The position numbers and the translations under genes were made by a program. A stretch of 64,000 nucleotides of DNA. It comes from Paenibacillus sp. 453mf (GTDB lineage: Bacteria; Bacillota; Bacilli; Paenibacillales; Paenibacillaceae). The notes under the pieces were generated by a model. It had not been told where the DNA came from, did no database searches, and saw only the letters and a program-made list of their open reading frames with translations. Numbering within the stretch: the first letter of the stretch is position 1; each line of letters opens with the position of its first letter. Positions 18,266 to 28,299 of the stretch are shown one piece after another. The stretch spans positions 2,793,135 through 2,857,134 of the forward strand of contig NZ_FPAC01000001.1 in the NCBI RefSeq assembly GCF_900116105.1, in the 5' to 3' direction.

Positions 18266-21199
18266 TCAAATCCCCCCCAGCTTACTCCGTATATCCATCA
18301 CTCCGTCTCTCACCCGGAACTGAACCTCGCCCATTGTATCTGTGCGGTAAATTTGCGAGCCGTATTGATCCAGTCTGTCCGTCACCGTAGGGTGTGGATG
18401 CCCATACGTATTGTTCACTCCTGCAGAGATGACTGATAGCTGAGGCTGCCAATAAGCAAGCCATTCCTCTGTAGTGGAGGTCTTGCTTCCGTGATGTGCG
18501 ACTTTCAGGACGTCCACCGGACCCACACTACTACTCTTGCTCGTTAGATCCTTAGCCTCCTCATCTCCTCGTGATGAAGCCGCAGAAAGTTCCTTAGCAT
18601 TCCCATTTAGAGCATTGTCCTCATGACTAACAGATTCACTCTGATTTCGCAGCCGATCCAAAATGTCCAGCTCAGCAGCCGCATCAATATCTCCTGTAAA
18701 TAGGAAGGAACGCCCCTCCATATCCAGCTTGAATACAACCGAATCATGATTCTGCTCCTCCGATACCGGCAGAGGCGTCTTGTGATCTATACCAGGCAGC
18801 ATCTCTTCAGGAGGAGCCGCCGGAGCCATAAAGGTAAGCCTCGTATCCTTGTCAGGCTCGTAAACCATACCATCATATGCTTCATATAACCGTATCCCCT
18901 TATCAAGTGCTGTCTGCAGCAGCTCATGGAAGGCGTCTTTGTCAGTCATCCGTCCATTAAACATAAATGTCGAAACCGGAATATCCTCTAGCACGGCCTG
19001 CAATCCCCCAGCATGATCATGATCACCATGGCTTAAGATGACTGCATCGAGCTGCTGAATCCCTCTTTTCTTCAGCAGCGGCACAAGCAGCGACTCCCCC
19101 ACCTCATAAGGATCCCTGCGCTGCTTCCAGCTCTCTTGCTCTCCAAACTGAATCGTGCCCCCGCCATCCACCAATATATGCTTGCCCGCCGGCGTTGAGA
19201 TAAGAATACTGTCCCCCTGCCCAACGTCCAGAACAGCTACAATCCCTTCGGAGGCCCGGTATGGACCTTGGTAAGATACGAACAATCCTGCAGACAATAT
19301 TACACACAAAGCTGCTAACAACACCTTATGAAAAAAGTGAAAAGGTGCACGTGCATAATATCCCGCCCCTTGAGGTCCGAACACACTCTCCAGCTCTGGC
19401 CAGGCAGATGAAATTTGCAGCGCATCAATCGCGCCTTGGAGACGGGTTTCCCCACGAAGGAAAAATGTCCCTTGTTTTCGTGGCATGAAGCCGACAGCAT
19501 GCTGTCCCTTAGAATGAATGACGTGATCTACCGTTAGTGGAATGGTATCATCATCACGCGGCGTTAACGGCTGTCTGCTGGCTCTCCATTCTTTTAGTAA
19601 CAAGCAAATAAAATACAGCGCTAAGTAATAGGCAGCTACCGCCATATAATGAGGGGTTGACCAGATAAGAACAAACGACTCAAAGGTATTCAGCCAGGCT
19701 ACAAAGTCAAAGGTCAAACTATTCAGCCACTCCGTAATCCATACAATAGGCTTCGTCGCAGGCTCCCACAAGTAGACGAGAGCCAAAGCAAGGGTGCCTA
19801 ACGGCAGCACAAGGAAGCTGATAAAGCCTACGAGCAGAAAATTAGCTCCAAATGATAATAACGAGAATTGGTTAAAATAATAGACTGTCATCGGGAATGA
19901 CAGCAGCTGAGCAGCGATAGTTACAACCGCAGTGCCGGACAAGACCTTTGGCCATTTGGTAAAATGCGGAGTAAGCATAGGGACGAAGATCATCAGACCT
20001 GCTGTAACCAGAAACGACAGCTGAAAGCTCACATTGACCAGCATGTAAGGCTCCACCAGCAGCATAATAAGAGCCGTCAGGCAGAGAATGTTCAGTCCAT
20101 CTTTCATGAGGCCTTTTCTCGCCATATATAACCCCAGCATTGACATAATCCCAGCCCGAACGACAGAAGGTGAAGAACCGGATACAAGCACATAGACAGG
20201 CACTAGAAATAACGTAATCGTCAGTGCTGTCTCCTTACTGAGCCTGCATTTGGTCAACACAAATAGGAGAGCAGATACATAAATGGCGACATGCATGCCA
20301 GAGATTGCAAGAATATGCGTAAGTCCGAGCTGCGAGAACTCACCGTAGGTATCCGGGTGGATTTCGTCCCCGATCCCGATGACAAGCCCTTTCATATAGC
20401 CCGCATTCGGCTCCTTGAACATCGCCTCCATCTTGCCTCCGAGTTCTTCCCGTGCTGCATCGCTCCATCGTAATATGACATTTTTATCAAAAATGCTATC
20501 CAGCACAGTATGCTCTATGCCGTCTATCCCTTTGGCTTTCAAGAGCCAGTGAATTTGGTGTGTATGTAGATACTTTCTATAGTCAAAGCTGCCAAAATTG
20601 CGAGCCTTCCCGGGAGCCTCCAGTGTCCCGATTATAGAGAGCGTATCTCCTCGCTGCCACGAGTCTGCAATGTGTTGCTCCGATTCCTCAAGCAGTCTGA
20701 TCTGGACCTGAATTTTCTCATTGAGCAAAGAGTCCGTTTGAGCTGCTATTTCATTTGCTTCTTCACTTGTTGCTCTGTCTGTACCTTCATTCGTATTTCC
20801 ATTCGTACCTTCGGGGACTGGAGCTCCAATCTCTCTTGCATCATGTGCATGCAGTACAAACTGTACTCTGTCGCCATCCACCTCTACCTTGGACGCGATC
20901 GTTCCATGAAGCTCCACCGTCAGCCCGGTGATTTCGCCCTGTGGTTTTTCTTCTAAATAGGCGGGAAGCTCTGTTATGTTCTTCAGATCGTTCCATTCAT
21001 AATAGGCACAGGACAGAACGATACTCGTCATTAGTACTGCAAGCAGGACTCCTCTAATATGCAATAAGTAAAATAAAATACTGAGCAGCATCATGACACC
21101 AAGCACAATGGCATAAAGTCTTAGCCCATCGTACAGATAAGCCGCAGCACTTCCAACAATCCAGCAGGCACAAAATAAGGCAAGCGGTCTTCCTTTCAA
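18266..21199 (-). CDS. comEC: DNA internalization competence protein ComEC/Rec2
   Basis: Membrane channel for single-stranded DNA uptake. 977 residues: an N-terminal DUF4131/OB-like region, the Competence domain with many membrane segments (LTHILAISGMHVAIY is a hallmark), and a C-terminal metallo-beta-lactamase domain (VLDVGQGDS, AVILSHGDHDHAGG, VAHHGSKTS). It is long for the family because of low-complexity inserts at about residues 125-160 and inside the lactamase domain before the HHGS motif. I chose the TTG at 21199, 9 nt from AGGAGG; the longer GTG frame starts inside that sequence. A terminator separates it from comEB. Confidence 0.96.
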   Translation of the reverse strand: MKGRPLALFCACWIVGSAAAYLYDGLRLYAIVLGVMMLLSILFYLLHIRGVLLAVLMTSIVLSCAYYEWNDLKNITELPAYLEEKPQGEITGLTVELHGTIASKVEVDGDRVQFVLHAHDAREIGAPVPEGTNGNTNEGTDRATSEEANEIAAQTDSLLNEKIQVQIRLLEESEQHIADSWQRGDTLSIIGTLEAPGKARNFGSFDYRKYLHTHQIHWLLKAKGIDGIEHTVLDSIFDKNVILRWSDAAREELGGKMEAMFKEPNAGYMKGLVIGIGDEIHPDTYGEFSQLGLTHILAISGMHVAIYVSALLFVLTKCRLSKETALTITLFLVPVYVLVSGSSPSVVRAGIMSMLGLYMARKGLMKDGLNILCLTALIMLLVEPYMLVNVSFQLSFLVTAGLMIFVPMLTPHFTKWPKVLSGTAVVTIAAQLLSFPMTVYYFNQFSLLSFGANFLLVGFISFLVLPLGTLALALVYLWEPATKPIVWITEWLNSLTFDFVAWLNTFESFVLIWSTPHYMAVAAYYLALYFICLLLKEWRASRQPLTPRDDDTIPLTVDHVIHSKGQHAVGFMPRKQGTFFLRGETRLQGAIDALQISSAWPELESVFGPQGAGYYARAPFHFFHKVLLAALCVILSAGLFVSYQGPYRASEGIVAVLDVGQGDSILISTPAGKHILVDGGGTIQFGEQESWKQRRDPYEVGESLLVPLLKKRGIQQLDAVILSHGDHDHAGGLQAVLEDIPVSTFMFNGRMTDKDAFHELLQTALDKGIRLYEAYDGMVYEPDKDTRLTFMAPAAPPEEMLPGIDHKTPLPVSEEQNHDSVVFKLDMEGRSFLFTGDIDAAAELDILDRLRNQSESVSHEDNALNGNAKELSAASSRGDEEAKDLTSKSSSVGPVDVLKVAHHGSKTSTTEEWLAYWQPQLSVISAGVNNTYGHPHPTVTDRLDQYGSQIYRTDTMGEVQFRVRDGVMDIRSKLGGI

Positions 21200-21220
21200 T
21201 GGCTCCTCCCTCCTAAGCAC

Positions 21221-21275
21221 AAAAAAAGAACCTCAAAGTACAAGCCATATTCTCATGGCTGCCTTCGAGGTTCTT
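21221..21275 (-). terminator. Terminator-like hairpin between comEB and comEC
   Basis: On the minus strand AAGAACCTC pairs with GAGGTTCTT around an inner AGCCAT/ATGGCT hairpin, followed by a run of seven T directly before the comEC Shine-Dalgarno. It should cut comEC expression relative to comEA-comEB, or act as an attenuator. Confidence 0.8.
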
Positions 21276-21299
21276 CCTCTTGTTATTCGTTATTCGTTC

Positions 21300-21818
21300 T
21301 TATTCCGACACGGTCATCAATGTTTCTCTTGGCGGTTCATACCCGCTGAGCGATCGGAACGTAATCCCTTTATGCTCCATCATCTGGCGGACCTTGGTCG
21401 TATCCTTCGGATAGGGTCTATGGAATACAATTTCCGTAATCCCACTGTTGGCCAGCATGTTGGCGCAAGTCCAGCAGGGCTCATCGGTTACATAAACAGA
21501 GGATCCCTCCCGATCGGCCCGGTCTGTGAAGAGCAGTAGATTCTGCTCGGCATGAATGGTGCGAACACAACGCTGCTTCTTCACCATGACCTCCTTGCCA
21601 TCCTCGATCGTAAGCTCATAGGCCTCGGAGATCATACATCCCGCCTCTGAACAATCCGGTACACCCATCGGTGCTCCATTGTAAGCTGTACCTAGCAGCT
21701 TCTTCCCCTGTACGAGTACGGCTCCTACATGTCTGCGGGGGCATCTTGAACGAGTAGATACCATATAAGCGATATCCATGAAGTAAGTATCCCAGTCTTT
21801 TCTTATGTCTGCACTCAT
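21300..21818 (-). CDS. comEB: dCMP deaminase (ComEB)
   Basis: Deoxycytidylate deaminase of the late competence operon; converts dCMP to dUMP. 172 residues. Zinc and catalytic motifs are RTIHAEQNLLLF (HAE) and TDEPCWTCANML (PCxxC). The N-terminal TRSRCPRRHVGAVLVQGKK and YNGAPMGVPDCSEAGC are typical of the family. It lies directly after comEA. In Bacillus its enzymatic activity is not needed for transformation. Confidence 0.96.
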   Translation of the reverse strand: MSADIRKDWDTYFMDIAYMVSTRSRCPRRHVGAVLVQGKKLLGTAYNGAPMGVPDCSEAGCMISEAYELTIEDGKEVMVKKQRCVRTIHAEQNLLLFTDRADREGSSVYVTDEPCWTCANMLANSGITEIVFHRPYPKDTTKVRQMMEHKGITFRSLSGYEPPRETLMTVSE

Positions 21819-21857
21819 CGTTCCTCACTACTCCTTAGACATTGATTACGCTTTATA

Positions 21858-22535
21858 TTAATTTATATATAGATAGGGAGACATTTTCTCCAGCATCTTC
21901 ATACCAATCCCTTTAACATTCGTCAAATCGCTTGGTTTCTGAAAAGGTCCATGCTCAGCGCGATAGTCCATGATGGCCTGTGCTTTTGTCTCACCTATAC
22001 CAGGAAGCTCCATCAGCTCTGCCAGCGTAGCCGTATTAACGGCTACCTTGCCTTCAGCAGCAGAACTCACCTCTCCTGACACTACAGCGTCATCGGCCGG
22101 CTCTGTATCCTGAACTGCTTGGATAACAGCTGATTCTCCCTGAACATTTCCGCCACTGTTTCCCTCAATCTTTGTTGGTAATGATGAAGTCATGTTCTCT
22201 TCAATCGTTCCCTCAGGAGCAGTCTTTGAAGAATCTTCTGAAGTTACATGAGTATTGGCAGAAGAAGTATTCTGGCTTATAGCCTGCTCTTCTGCAGTCT
22301 CCTTCTCCTTGCTCTCAACAGCTTCTGTCTCCTTACTCTCATTAGCTTCCTTCTCCTTGCCCTCAGCTGATCCAGCTCCAGCTCCAGCATCTGCATTCCC
22401 TTCATTTACTGATAGAGCAACTCTGTCACTGATTTCGGTCCATTCTTCTGTACCTGAATCGCCAGATCCTCCAAACAATATGAGCGCGCTTGCAGACAGT
22501 GCTGTCAAGGCTATGACAATCGTTCCTCGCTTCAC
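21858..22535 (-). CDS. comEA: Competence DNA receptor ComEA
   Basis: Membrane-anchored double-stranded DNA receptor, 225 residues. One N-terminal membrane segment (about 5-22), a long Glu/Ser/Thr-rich spacer (about 30-165), then a C-terminal helix-hairpin-helix DNA-binding domain: NTATLAELMELPGIGETKAQ and LTNVKGIGMKMLEKM. The start is the GTG at 22535, 8 nt after AGGAGG. First gene of comEA-comEB-comEC, divergent from comER. Confidence 0.96.
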   Translation of the reverse strand: MKRGTIVIALTALSASALILFGGSGDSGTEEWTEISDRVALSVNEGNADAGAGAGSAEGKEKEANESKETEAVESKEKETAEEQAISQNTSSANTHVTSEDSSKTAPEGTIEENMTSSLPTKIEGNSGGNVQGESAVIQAVQDTEPADDAVVSGEVSSAAEGKVAVNTATLAELMELPGIGETKAQAIMDYRAEHGPFQKPSDLTNVKGIGMKMLEKMSPYLYIN

Positions 22536-22581
22536 CTCATAAACCTCCTAAACTATTGTGACATTGATGTAAAATTTGTCG

Positions 22582-22611
22582 TCATGTAGTCCAAGACCTG
22601 GTGCATACACT
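22582..22611 (+). promoter_or_regulatory. Possible sporulation (SigE-type) promoter of comER
   Basis: The -10 CATACACT (22604-22611) fits the SigE consensus perfectly. The -35 TCATGTA at 15-bp spacing matches five of seven positions. Weak overall, but ComER has been linked to sporulation in Bacillus. Confidence 0.3.
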
Positions 22612-22666
22612 AAGAAGAACGTAAGCCTGCGTAAGTACCGTAAAGCAAGAAAGGGGGAACCTCAAG

Positions 22667-23515
22667 ATGTTGAAGGTTGGATTTATCGGAACCGGCAGCA
22701 TGGGAAGTTTACTCATTAATGCCTTCCTTGCTTCTGGAGCACTTGACGCTAGACAAATTGTGGCAAGCAATCGGACACATGCCAAAGTTCTTAAGCTTTC
22801 ATCCATCTATCCAGGTCTGAAAGCCGCTGAAACCAATCAGGAAACGGTCATGAAAGCGAACTTTATCTTCTTATGCGTAAAGCCGCATGAATTCAAAGAA
22901 GTCGCTCAGGATATCAAGCCCTTCATTAAACCGGAGCATATTCTTATTTCAATTACAAGTCCTGTTCAGATTCGGCATTTGGAGTCTGTGCTGCCTTGTA
23001 AAATCACGAAAATCATCCCTAGCATCACTCATTTGAGAGGAAGCGGGGCATCTTTATGTATTCATGGAAATCGAATGAAGGATGAAGATAAAAAACAGGT
23101 CGAGCAGCTGTTCTCTTATATCAGCCGACCGGTCCAGGTAGAAGAGTCCTTTACCCGGATCAGTTCTGACCTTACCAGCTGCGGACCCGCATTCATCGCT
23201 TATTTTCTGGAGCAATGGATCCAGGCAGCCGTGCAGCATACCGGAATTGATCATGAGGATGCCACTTGCCTAGCCAGTGAAATGCTCCTTGGAACAGGAA
23301 AGCTGTTAACAGAAGGAGCCATGACACCGTCACAGCTCCAAAAACGTGTTGCCGTCCCGGGTGGTATTACCGCCAAGGCACTCAATTTACTGGACTCAAA
23401 CCTGGCTGGCGTATTCGACCAATTGATCCAGGTGACTCACGCAAAATACGAGGAGGACCTGGAACATCTGGATGCCGAATTCGGAGCGGGTGAGATTAAC
23501 CGGCAACAATATTAA
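22667..23515 (+). CDS. comER: ComER, pyrroline-5-carboxylate reductase-like protein
   Basis: ProC-family protein of 282 residues, divergent from comEA as in Bacillus. The NAD(P)-binding loop is [10 protein letters not shown] (5-14), followed by FLCVKPHEF; the ProC-type C-terminus includes [20 protein letters not shown] and [12 protein letters not shown]. Whether it reduces pyrroline-5-carboxylate is unclear; Bacillus comER affects sporulation and biofilm formation. The ATG follows AAGGGGGAA. Its last 20 bp overlap the convergent 3' end of leuS. Confidence 0.93.
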   Translation: MLKVGFIGTGSMGSLLINAFLASGALDARQIVASNRTHAKVLKLSSIYPGLKAAETNQETVMKANFIFLCVKPHEFKEVAQDIKPFIKPEHILISITSPVQIRHLESVLPCKITKIIPSITHLRGSGASLCIHGNRMKDEDKKQVEQLFSYISRPVQVEESFTRISSDLTSCGPAFIAYFLEQWIQAAVQHTGIDHEDATCLASEMLLGTGKLLTEGAMTPSQLQKRVAVPGGITAKALNLLDSNLAGVFDQLIQVTHAKYEEDLEHLDAEFGAGEINRQQY

Positions 23516-25934
23516 CAAGCTTGCCTGGTACAGCAATCACTTTACGGATTGTTTTGCCAGAAAGTAATTCTTTGATGGCAGGCAGCTCAAGACTATGCGC
23601 TTCAAGTCCTTTGGCATCAAGATCAGCTGCGACGTGTGCACGCTGTACAATCTTGCCATTAATCTGAATAACGATCTCCACTTCCTTGTCTACCGTAAGG
23701 GATTCATCATAGTCCGGCCAAGCAACATAAGTAACGCTCTCTTCATGACCAAGGCGGGACCACAGCTCTTCTGCAATGTGCGGAGCGAGTGGTGACAAGA
23801 GCTGAACAAAGTTCTCCATTGCTTCGCGCGGAAGACGGTCTGCCTTGTAAGCATCATTAATGAAGATCATCAGCTGACTGATCGCTGTATTAAAGCGCAG
23901 ATGCTCCAGATCGTCCGTTACTTTCTTGATTGTCTTATGCCATGTACGCTTGAATTCCTCGGTGCCTTGATCGCCGATCTTCTCGTTCAAAGTACCATCC
24001 TCGTTGATAAACAGGCGCCATACGCGAGCCAGGAAGCGGTGTGCGCCTTCAACGCCATTTTCGTTCCAGGGCTTCGTCGCTTCAAGCGGTCCCATGAACA
24101 TCTCATAAATACGCAATGTGTCGGCACCAAAGTTGTCAACGATATCATCTGGATTAATGACATTACCACGGGATTTACTCATCTTCTCGTTGTTGGTTCC
24201 GAGGATCATGCCCTGGTTCACCAGCTTGTGGAACGGTTCCTTCGTCTCAACTATGCCCAGATCATACAGCACTTTGTGCCAGAAACGAGCGTACAGAAGA
24301 TGAAGCACCGCATGCTCCGCTCCCCCAATATACAAGTCTACCGGCAGCCACTCACGCTGCTTCTCCTTCGAGACAAGCTCTTTGTCATTGTGAGGATCAA
24401 TGAAGCGCAGGTAATACCAGCAGCTTCCGGCCCATTGCGGCATCGTATTCGTCTCACGGCGAGCCTTCATGCCTGTCTCTGGGTCAACCGTATTAATCCA
24501 ATCCGTCACATTAGCAAGTGGAGATTCACCGGTACCGGAAGGCTTAATTTGCTCTACATCAGGCAGTACTAATGGCAGCTGATCCTCAGGCACAGTCTTC
24601 ATTGTTCCGTCTTCCAGATGCAGAATCGGAATCGGCTCTCCCCAATAACGCTGACGGCTGAACAGCCAGTCCCGCAGGCGGTAAGTCACTTTGCCTTGAC
24701 CTTTGCCGTTCTCTTCAAGCCATGAAATAGCTGCGGCAATTGCTTCTTCATTATGCAGACCATCCAGGAAGCCGGAATTCACGTGAGCTCCGTCGCCTGT
24801 ATATGCCTCTTGTGTCACATCGCCCCCGGATACCACCTCGATAATTTCAAGGCCAAACTCCTTGGCGAATTCCCAGTCGCGGCTGTCATGACCCGGAACG
24901 GCCATGATCGCACCTGTACCATATCCAGCCAGAACGTAGTCTGCAATCCATACAGGTAGTTTTGCCCCGTTAACAGGATTGATGACATACGCCCCTGTAA
25001 ATACACCCGTCTTCTCCTTCGCAAGATCGGTGCGCTCCAGATCGCTCTTCCGAGAAGCCTTCTCGATGTATGCTTCAACCGCTTCACGTTGTTCAGCTGT
25101 TGTGATCTCTGCAACCAGCTCATGCTCTGGAGCGAGTACAGCATAGCTTGCACCGAACAAGGTATCTGGACGGGTAGTAAACACGGTTACACCTGCATCA
25201 TGACCTTCGAGAGGGAAAGTCACCTCCGCACCTTTGGATCTTCCGATCCAGTTCCGCTGCATATCCTTGATGCTCTCTGCCCAGTCCAGTTCGTCCAGGT
25301 CATCAAGCAGACGATCTGCATATTCCGTAATCTTCAGCACCCATTGGCGCATCGGCTTACGTACAACCGGGAACCCGCCGCGCTCACTCTTGCCGTCGAT
25401 TACTTCTTCGTTAGCAAGGACCGTTCCAAGCTCCTCACACCAGTTCACCGGTACTTCGGATACGTACGCCAGACCGCGCTTATACAGCTGGATAAAGATC
25501 CACTGCGTCCATTTATAGTAATCAGGATCCGTCGTGCTGATCTCACGATCCCAGTCATAAGAGAAGCCTAGGGATTTGATCTGACGACGGAAGTTATTGA
25601 CATTCTTCACGGTTATATCCCGTGGATGCTGCCCTGTATCAATGGCATGCTGCTCTGCCGGAAGTCCAAATGCATCCCAGCCCATTGGATGGAGCACGTT
25701 GTAGCCGCGCATTCTCTTGTATCGGGACACGATATCTGTTGCCGTATAGCCCTCTGGATGTCCTACGTGCAGACCTGCGCCTGAAGGATATGGGAACATA
25801 TCCAGAGCGTAGAATTTCGGTTTATCCGAAGTTTCCTCTGTCTTAAATGTCTTGTTCTGATCCCAGTACTGCTGCCATTTCGGCTCGATTGCCTGGGGAT
25901 TATAGCCGTGCTTCGGCTGTTCTTTCTGACTCAA
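23496..25934 (-). CDS. leuS: Leucine--tRNA ligase
   Basis: Class I leucyl-tRNA synthetase, 812 residues. The HIGH-type motif is [20 protein letters not shown] (about 48-67), the KMSKS motif is [10 protein letters not shown], and a CP1 editing domain lies between them ([19 protein letters not shown]). The anticodon-binding domain and the C-terminal tail end in [10 protein letters not shown]-box leader controls it. The 3' end overlaps comER tail to tail by 20 bp. Confidence 0.99.
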   Translation of the reverse strand: MSQKEQPKHGYNPQAIEPKWQQYWDQNKTFKTEETSDKPKFYALDMFPYPSGAGLHVGHPEGYTATDIVSRYKRMRGYNVLHPMGWDAFGLPAEQHAIDTGQHPRDITVKNVNNFRRQIKSLGFSYDWDREISTTDPDYYKWTQWIFIQLYKRGLAYVSEVPVNWCEELGTVLANEEVIDGKSERGGFPVVRKPMRQWVLKITEYADRLLDDLDELDWAESIKDMQRNWIGRSKGAEVTFPLEGHDAGVTVFTTRPDTLFGASYAVLAPEHELVAEITTAEQREAVEAYIEKASRKSDLERTDLAKEKTGVFTGAYVINPVNGAKLPVWIADYVLAGYGTGAIMAVPGHDSRDWEFAKEFGLEIIEVVSGGDVTQEAYTGDGAHVNSGFLDGLHNEEAIAAAISWLEENGKGQGKVTYRLRDWLFSRQRYWGEPIPILHLEDGTMKTVPEDQLPLVLPDVEQIKPSGTGESPLANVTDWINTVDPETGMKARRETNTMPQWAGSCWYYLRFIDPHNDKELVSKEKQREWLPVDLYIGGAEHAVLHLLYARFWHKVLYDLGIVETKEPFHKLVNQGMILGTNNEKMSKSRGNVINPDDIVDNFGADTLRIYEMFMGPLEATKPWNENGVEGAHRFLARVWRLFINEDGTLNEKIGDQGTEEFKRTWHKTIKKVTDDLEHLRFNTAISQLMIFINDAYKADRLPREAMENFVQLLSPLAPHIAEELWSRLGHEESVTYVAWPDYDESLTVDKEVEIVIQINGKIVQRAHVAADLDAKGLEAHSLELPAIKELLSGKTIRKVIAVPGKLVNIVAG

Positions 25935-26029
25935 TGTGCATCCTCCTCGTCATCATAACCAACTTCTCCACGCGATTACAGAATGGTTCAGCTAGCCATG
26001 TAGCTTGCAACTTAATGAATTCTATAATC

Positions 26030-26315
26030 AAAAAAACCTCCGCATCCCATAGCGTGTCATCGCTAGGGACGAGAGGTTGTAATTCCCGTGGTACCACCCT
26101 AGTTAGCGGACATACGTGCTTCGTCGTCCACTCCCTTAAGCACCCTGTAACGGCGGTGAACCGATGAGGCTTACCAAATACTGAATAATTAGCTTAACCT
26201 CATATCTCCAAGGCGAGTTCATAGTGCTCCGGCAACCAGCTTGCACCGACCGCTGGCTCTCTGAAATACACAGGCTCTACTACTATTCCTCTTCATCGAA
26301 ATTTCAATAATAATC
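26030..26315 (-). ncRNA. T-box riboswitch of leuS, specifier CUC (Leu)
   Basis: The conserved T-box core AGGGTGGTACCACGGG is at 26100-26085. Downstream, the terminator folds from CCTC...GTCCC TAGCG with CGCTA TGGGA...GAGG and ends in seven T (26036-26030). Stem I lies upstream, and GAACTCGCC at 26220 places CTC (26217-26215) in the specifier position, a leucine codon that agrees with the gene. Uncharged tRNA-Leu should stabilise the antiterminator and turn leuS on. Confidence 0.95.
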
Positions 26316-26321
26316 GGAATC

Positions 26322-26351
26322 ATTATACAAGAAGGACAAGGATAAAGTCAA
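26322..26351 (-). promoter_or_regulatory. SigA-type promoter of the leuS T-box transcript
   Basis: TTGACT (26351-26346), 18-bp spacer, perfect TATAAT (26327-26322). It starts 11 bp after the stop of the upstream peptidase gene. Confidence 0.8.
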
Positions 26352-26362
26352 ATTTTGACGCT

Positions 26363-28057
26363 TTACAGTGCCGTATCATCCACATTGTCAAGCCATTCCT
26401 CAATCGTTCCGATCACCGAGGTGACACAGCCTTCTTCAAATGGAGAGATCAAGCCCGCAGTAGCCACCAGCTCTGTAAAGGATTTGCTTCCTCCTTGACG
26501 ACATAGATTCAAATAATCAGACCATGCAGCAGCATAATCCTCTCTCGAGCGCTTCCAGAACTGGAACGCACAGATTTGAGCTAGCGTGTAATCAATATAG
26601 TAAAACGGAGAGCTGAAGATGTGTCCTTGTTTATGCCAGAAGCCTCCTTGCTCCAGATAACTGTTGTTCTCGTAGTTACGGTGCGGCAGATACTTCCGTT
26701 CGATCTCACGCCATGCCTGCTTCCGTTCTGCTGGAGTCGCATCTGGATTAGCATAGACGAAATGCTGGAATTCATCGACCGAAACACCGTAAGGAATAAA
26801 GATAAGGCCGCTTGCGAGATGCTCGAAGCGGTATTTGTCCACTTCATGCTCGAAGAACAAATCCATCCATGGCCAAGTAAAGAATTCCATACTCATGGAA
26901 TGAATTTCGGCTGCTTCATGTGTGGGGAACATATACTCAGGAACTCCAAGCTCACGGCTCTGATACACCTGGAACGCGTGGCCTGCCTCGTGGGTCAGAA
27001 CGTCAATATCTCCGGATGTTCCGTTAAAGTTCGAGAAGATAAACGGTGCTTTGTAGTCTGAGATGAACGTGCAATATCCGCCGCTGCGCTTTCCTTTTTT
27101 GCTGACCAGATCCATCAGCTCATTGTCCAGCATAAAGTTGAAGAATTCACCCATCTCCGGTGACAGCTCATCATACATCTTCTTCCCGTTCTGGACAATC
27201 CATTCCGGATCACCCTTAGGCGTTGCATTCCCTGTAGGGAAGACTACATTCTCGTCATAGTAATAGAGCTTATCTACGCCGATCCGTTTACGCTGACGCT
27301 CCTTGAGCTTGGAGGCTACGGGTACGATATGCTCCAGCACTTGAGCCCGGAATTTCTCCACCATTTCAGCGTTATAGCCTATTCGACTCATGCGAGCATA
27401 GCCCATCTCCACAAAATTGTTAAAGCCCAGCTTGATAGCCATGCTTGTTCTTACCTTAACCAGATCATCATAGATCCGGTCCAGTGTTTCCTCATGCTCG
27501 CTCATAAAGGCGGTACGTGCTTCCTCCGCCCGTTTGCGCATGGAGCGATCGGTCGATTCCCCAAATGGGACAAGCTGGGATAATGTGCGCTCCTCGCCTT
27601 CAAATTCGATCTTGGCTGATGCAATCAGCTTGGAGTATTCCGTTGTCAGCTTATTTTCAAGCTGTAAATCACTGATGATGTCAGGGCTGAACGTCTTGAT
27701 CTCGAGCTCGGCGAGCTGAAACAGCTGCTTCCCAAATCGGGCTTCGAGCTCTGGACGAAATTCGGAATGGACTAGAGCTTCATAGTACTCAGTTATGTAT
27801 TTCTGAAACAGGGGGGTTGTCTCATCGGAGAAATCCTTCTCTGCCTTGTAGAACTCATCGTTGGTATCCACTGAATGACGAATGGAGACAAGTGTCAGCT
27901 GTGTGGTTACGGCTCCTCTGAGCTTGTTGAGCTCATTCATTGCTTCGGCTTGATCGTCAGCATTCTTCGCTTCGCGAAACGACGTAAGCAGAATGCCAAA
28001 CTCTTGTTCAAACTGAGCTACATCAGGTCTTTCATAACGATATTCACTAAATTTCAT
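26363..28057 (-). CDS. M3 family oligoendopeptidase (PepF-like)
   Basis: Zinc metallopeptidase of 564 residues that cleaves short peptides in the cytosol. The HExxH motif is HEAGH at residues 356-360 (DVLTHEAGHAFQ), with the third ligand in a downstream HSMSMEFFTWPWM block. Other family blocks are YCTFISDYKAPFIFSNFNG and the C-terminal YTLAQICAFQFWKR. No signal peptide. It stands alone between cstA and the leuS promoter. Confidence 0.95.
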   Translation of the reverse strand: MKFSEYRYERPDVAQFEQEFGILLTSFREAKNADDQAEAMNELNKLRGAVTTQLTLVSIRHSVDTNDEFYKAEKDFSDETTPLFQKYITEYYEALVHSEFRPELEARFGKQLFQLAELEIKTFSPDIISDLQLENKLTTEYSKLIASAKIEFEGEERTLSQLVPFGESTDRSMRKRAEEARTAFMSEHEETLDRIYDDLVKVRTSMAIKLGFNNFVEMGYARMSRIGYNAEMVEKFRAQVLEHIVPVASKLKERQRKRIGVDKLYYYDENVVFPTGNATPKGDPEWIVQNGKKMYDELSPEMGEFFNFMLDNELMDLVSKKGKRSGGYCTFISDYKAPFIFSNFNGTSGDIDVLTHEAGHAFQVYQSRELGVPEYMFPTHEAAEIHSMSMEFFTWPWMDLFFEHEVDKYRFEHLASGLIFIPYGVSVDEFQHFVYANPDATPAERKQAWREIERKYLPHRNYENNSYLEQGGFWHKQGHIFSSPFYYIDYTLAQICAFQFWKRSREDYAAAWSDYLNLCRQGGSKSFTELVATAGLISPFEEGCVTSVIGTIEEWLDNVDDTAL

Positions 28058-28201
28058 CGACGTTACACCTGCCCTCTCTTGATTTTACTACCCATTATAT
28101 CCCAATTAGTTGTCCAGTTCTATGGAGTAAATGAAATTAATTGATAAGTGGTTAAAAAACAAATGACCTAACTCTCCTTGTCCACATCTGACTTCGCCGA
28201 A

Positions 28202-28261
28202 AAATATAAAAATAGCACCGCCGCAGCTCCTCATCTCAAGATGACCGCACTGCAGCGATGC
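28202..28261 (-). terminator. Terminator after the cstA-type gene
   Basis: The minus strand has a 13-bp stem pairing completely when G-U is allowed (GCATCGCTGCAGT with GCTGCGGCGGTGC), an inner TCATCT/AGATGA hairpin, and a T-rich tail. Confidence 0.8.
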
Positions 28262-28299
28262 CTACTATTAGAAAATATAACTTACCTGTTCATGCAAGC

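Noticed and set aside
22667..23515. proC (proline biosynthesis) as the name for the comER gene
   Set aside because: Divergent position beside comEA and before leuS is the comER arrangement; catalytic activity is not shown.
26347..26359. 13-bp palindrome GTCAAATTTTGAC at the leuS -35 box
   Set aside because: AT-rich and short; could be chance around TTGACT. Mentioned only with the T-box.
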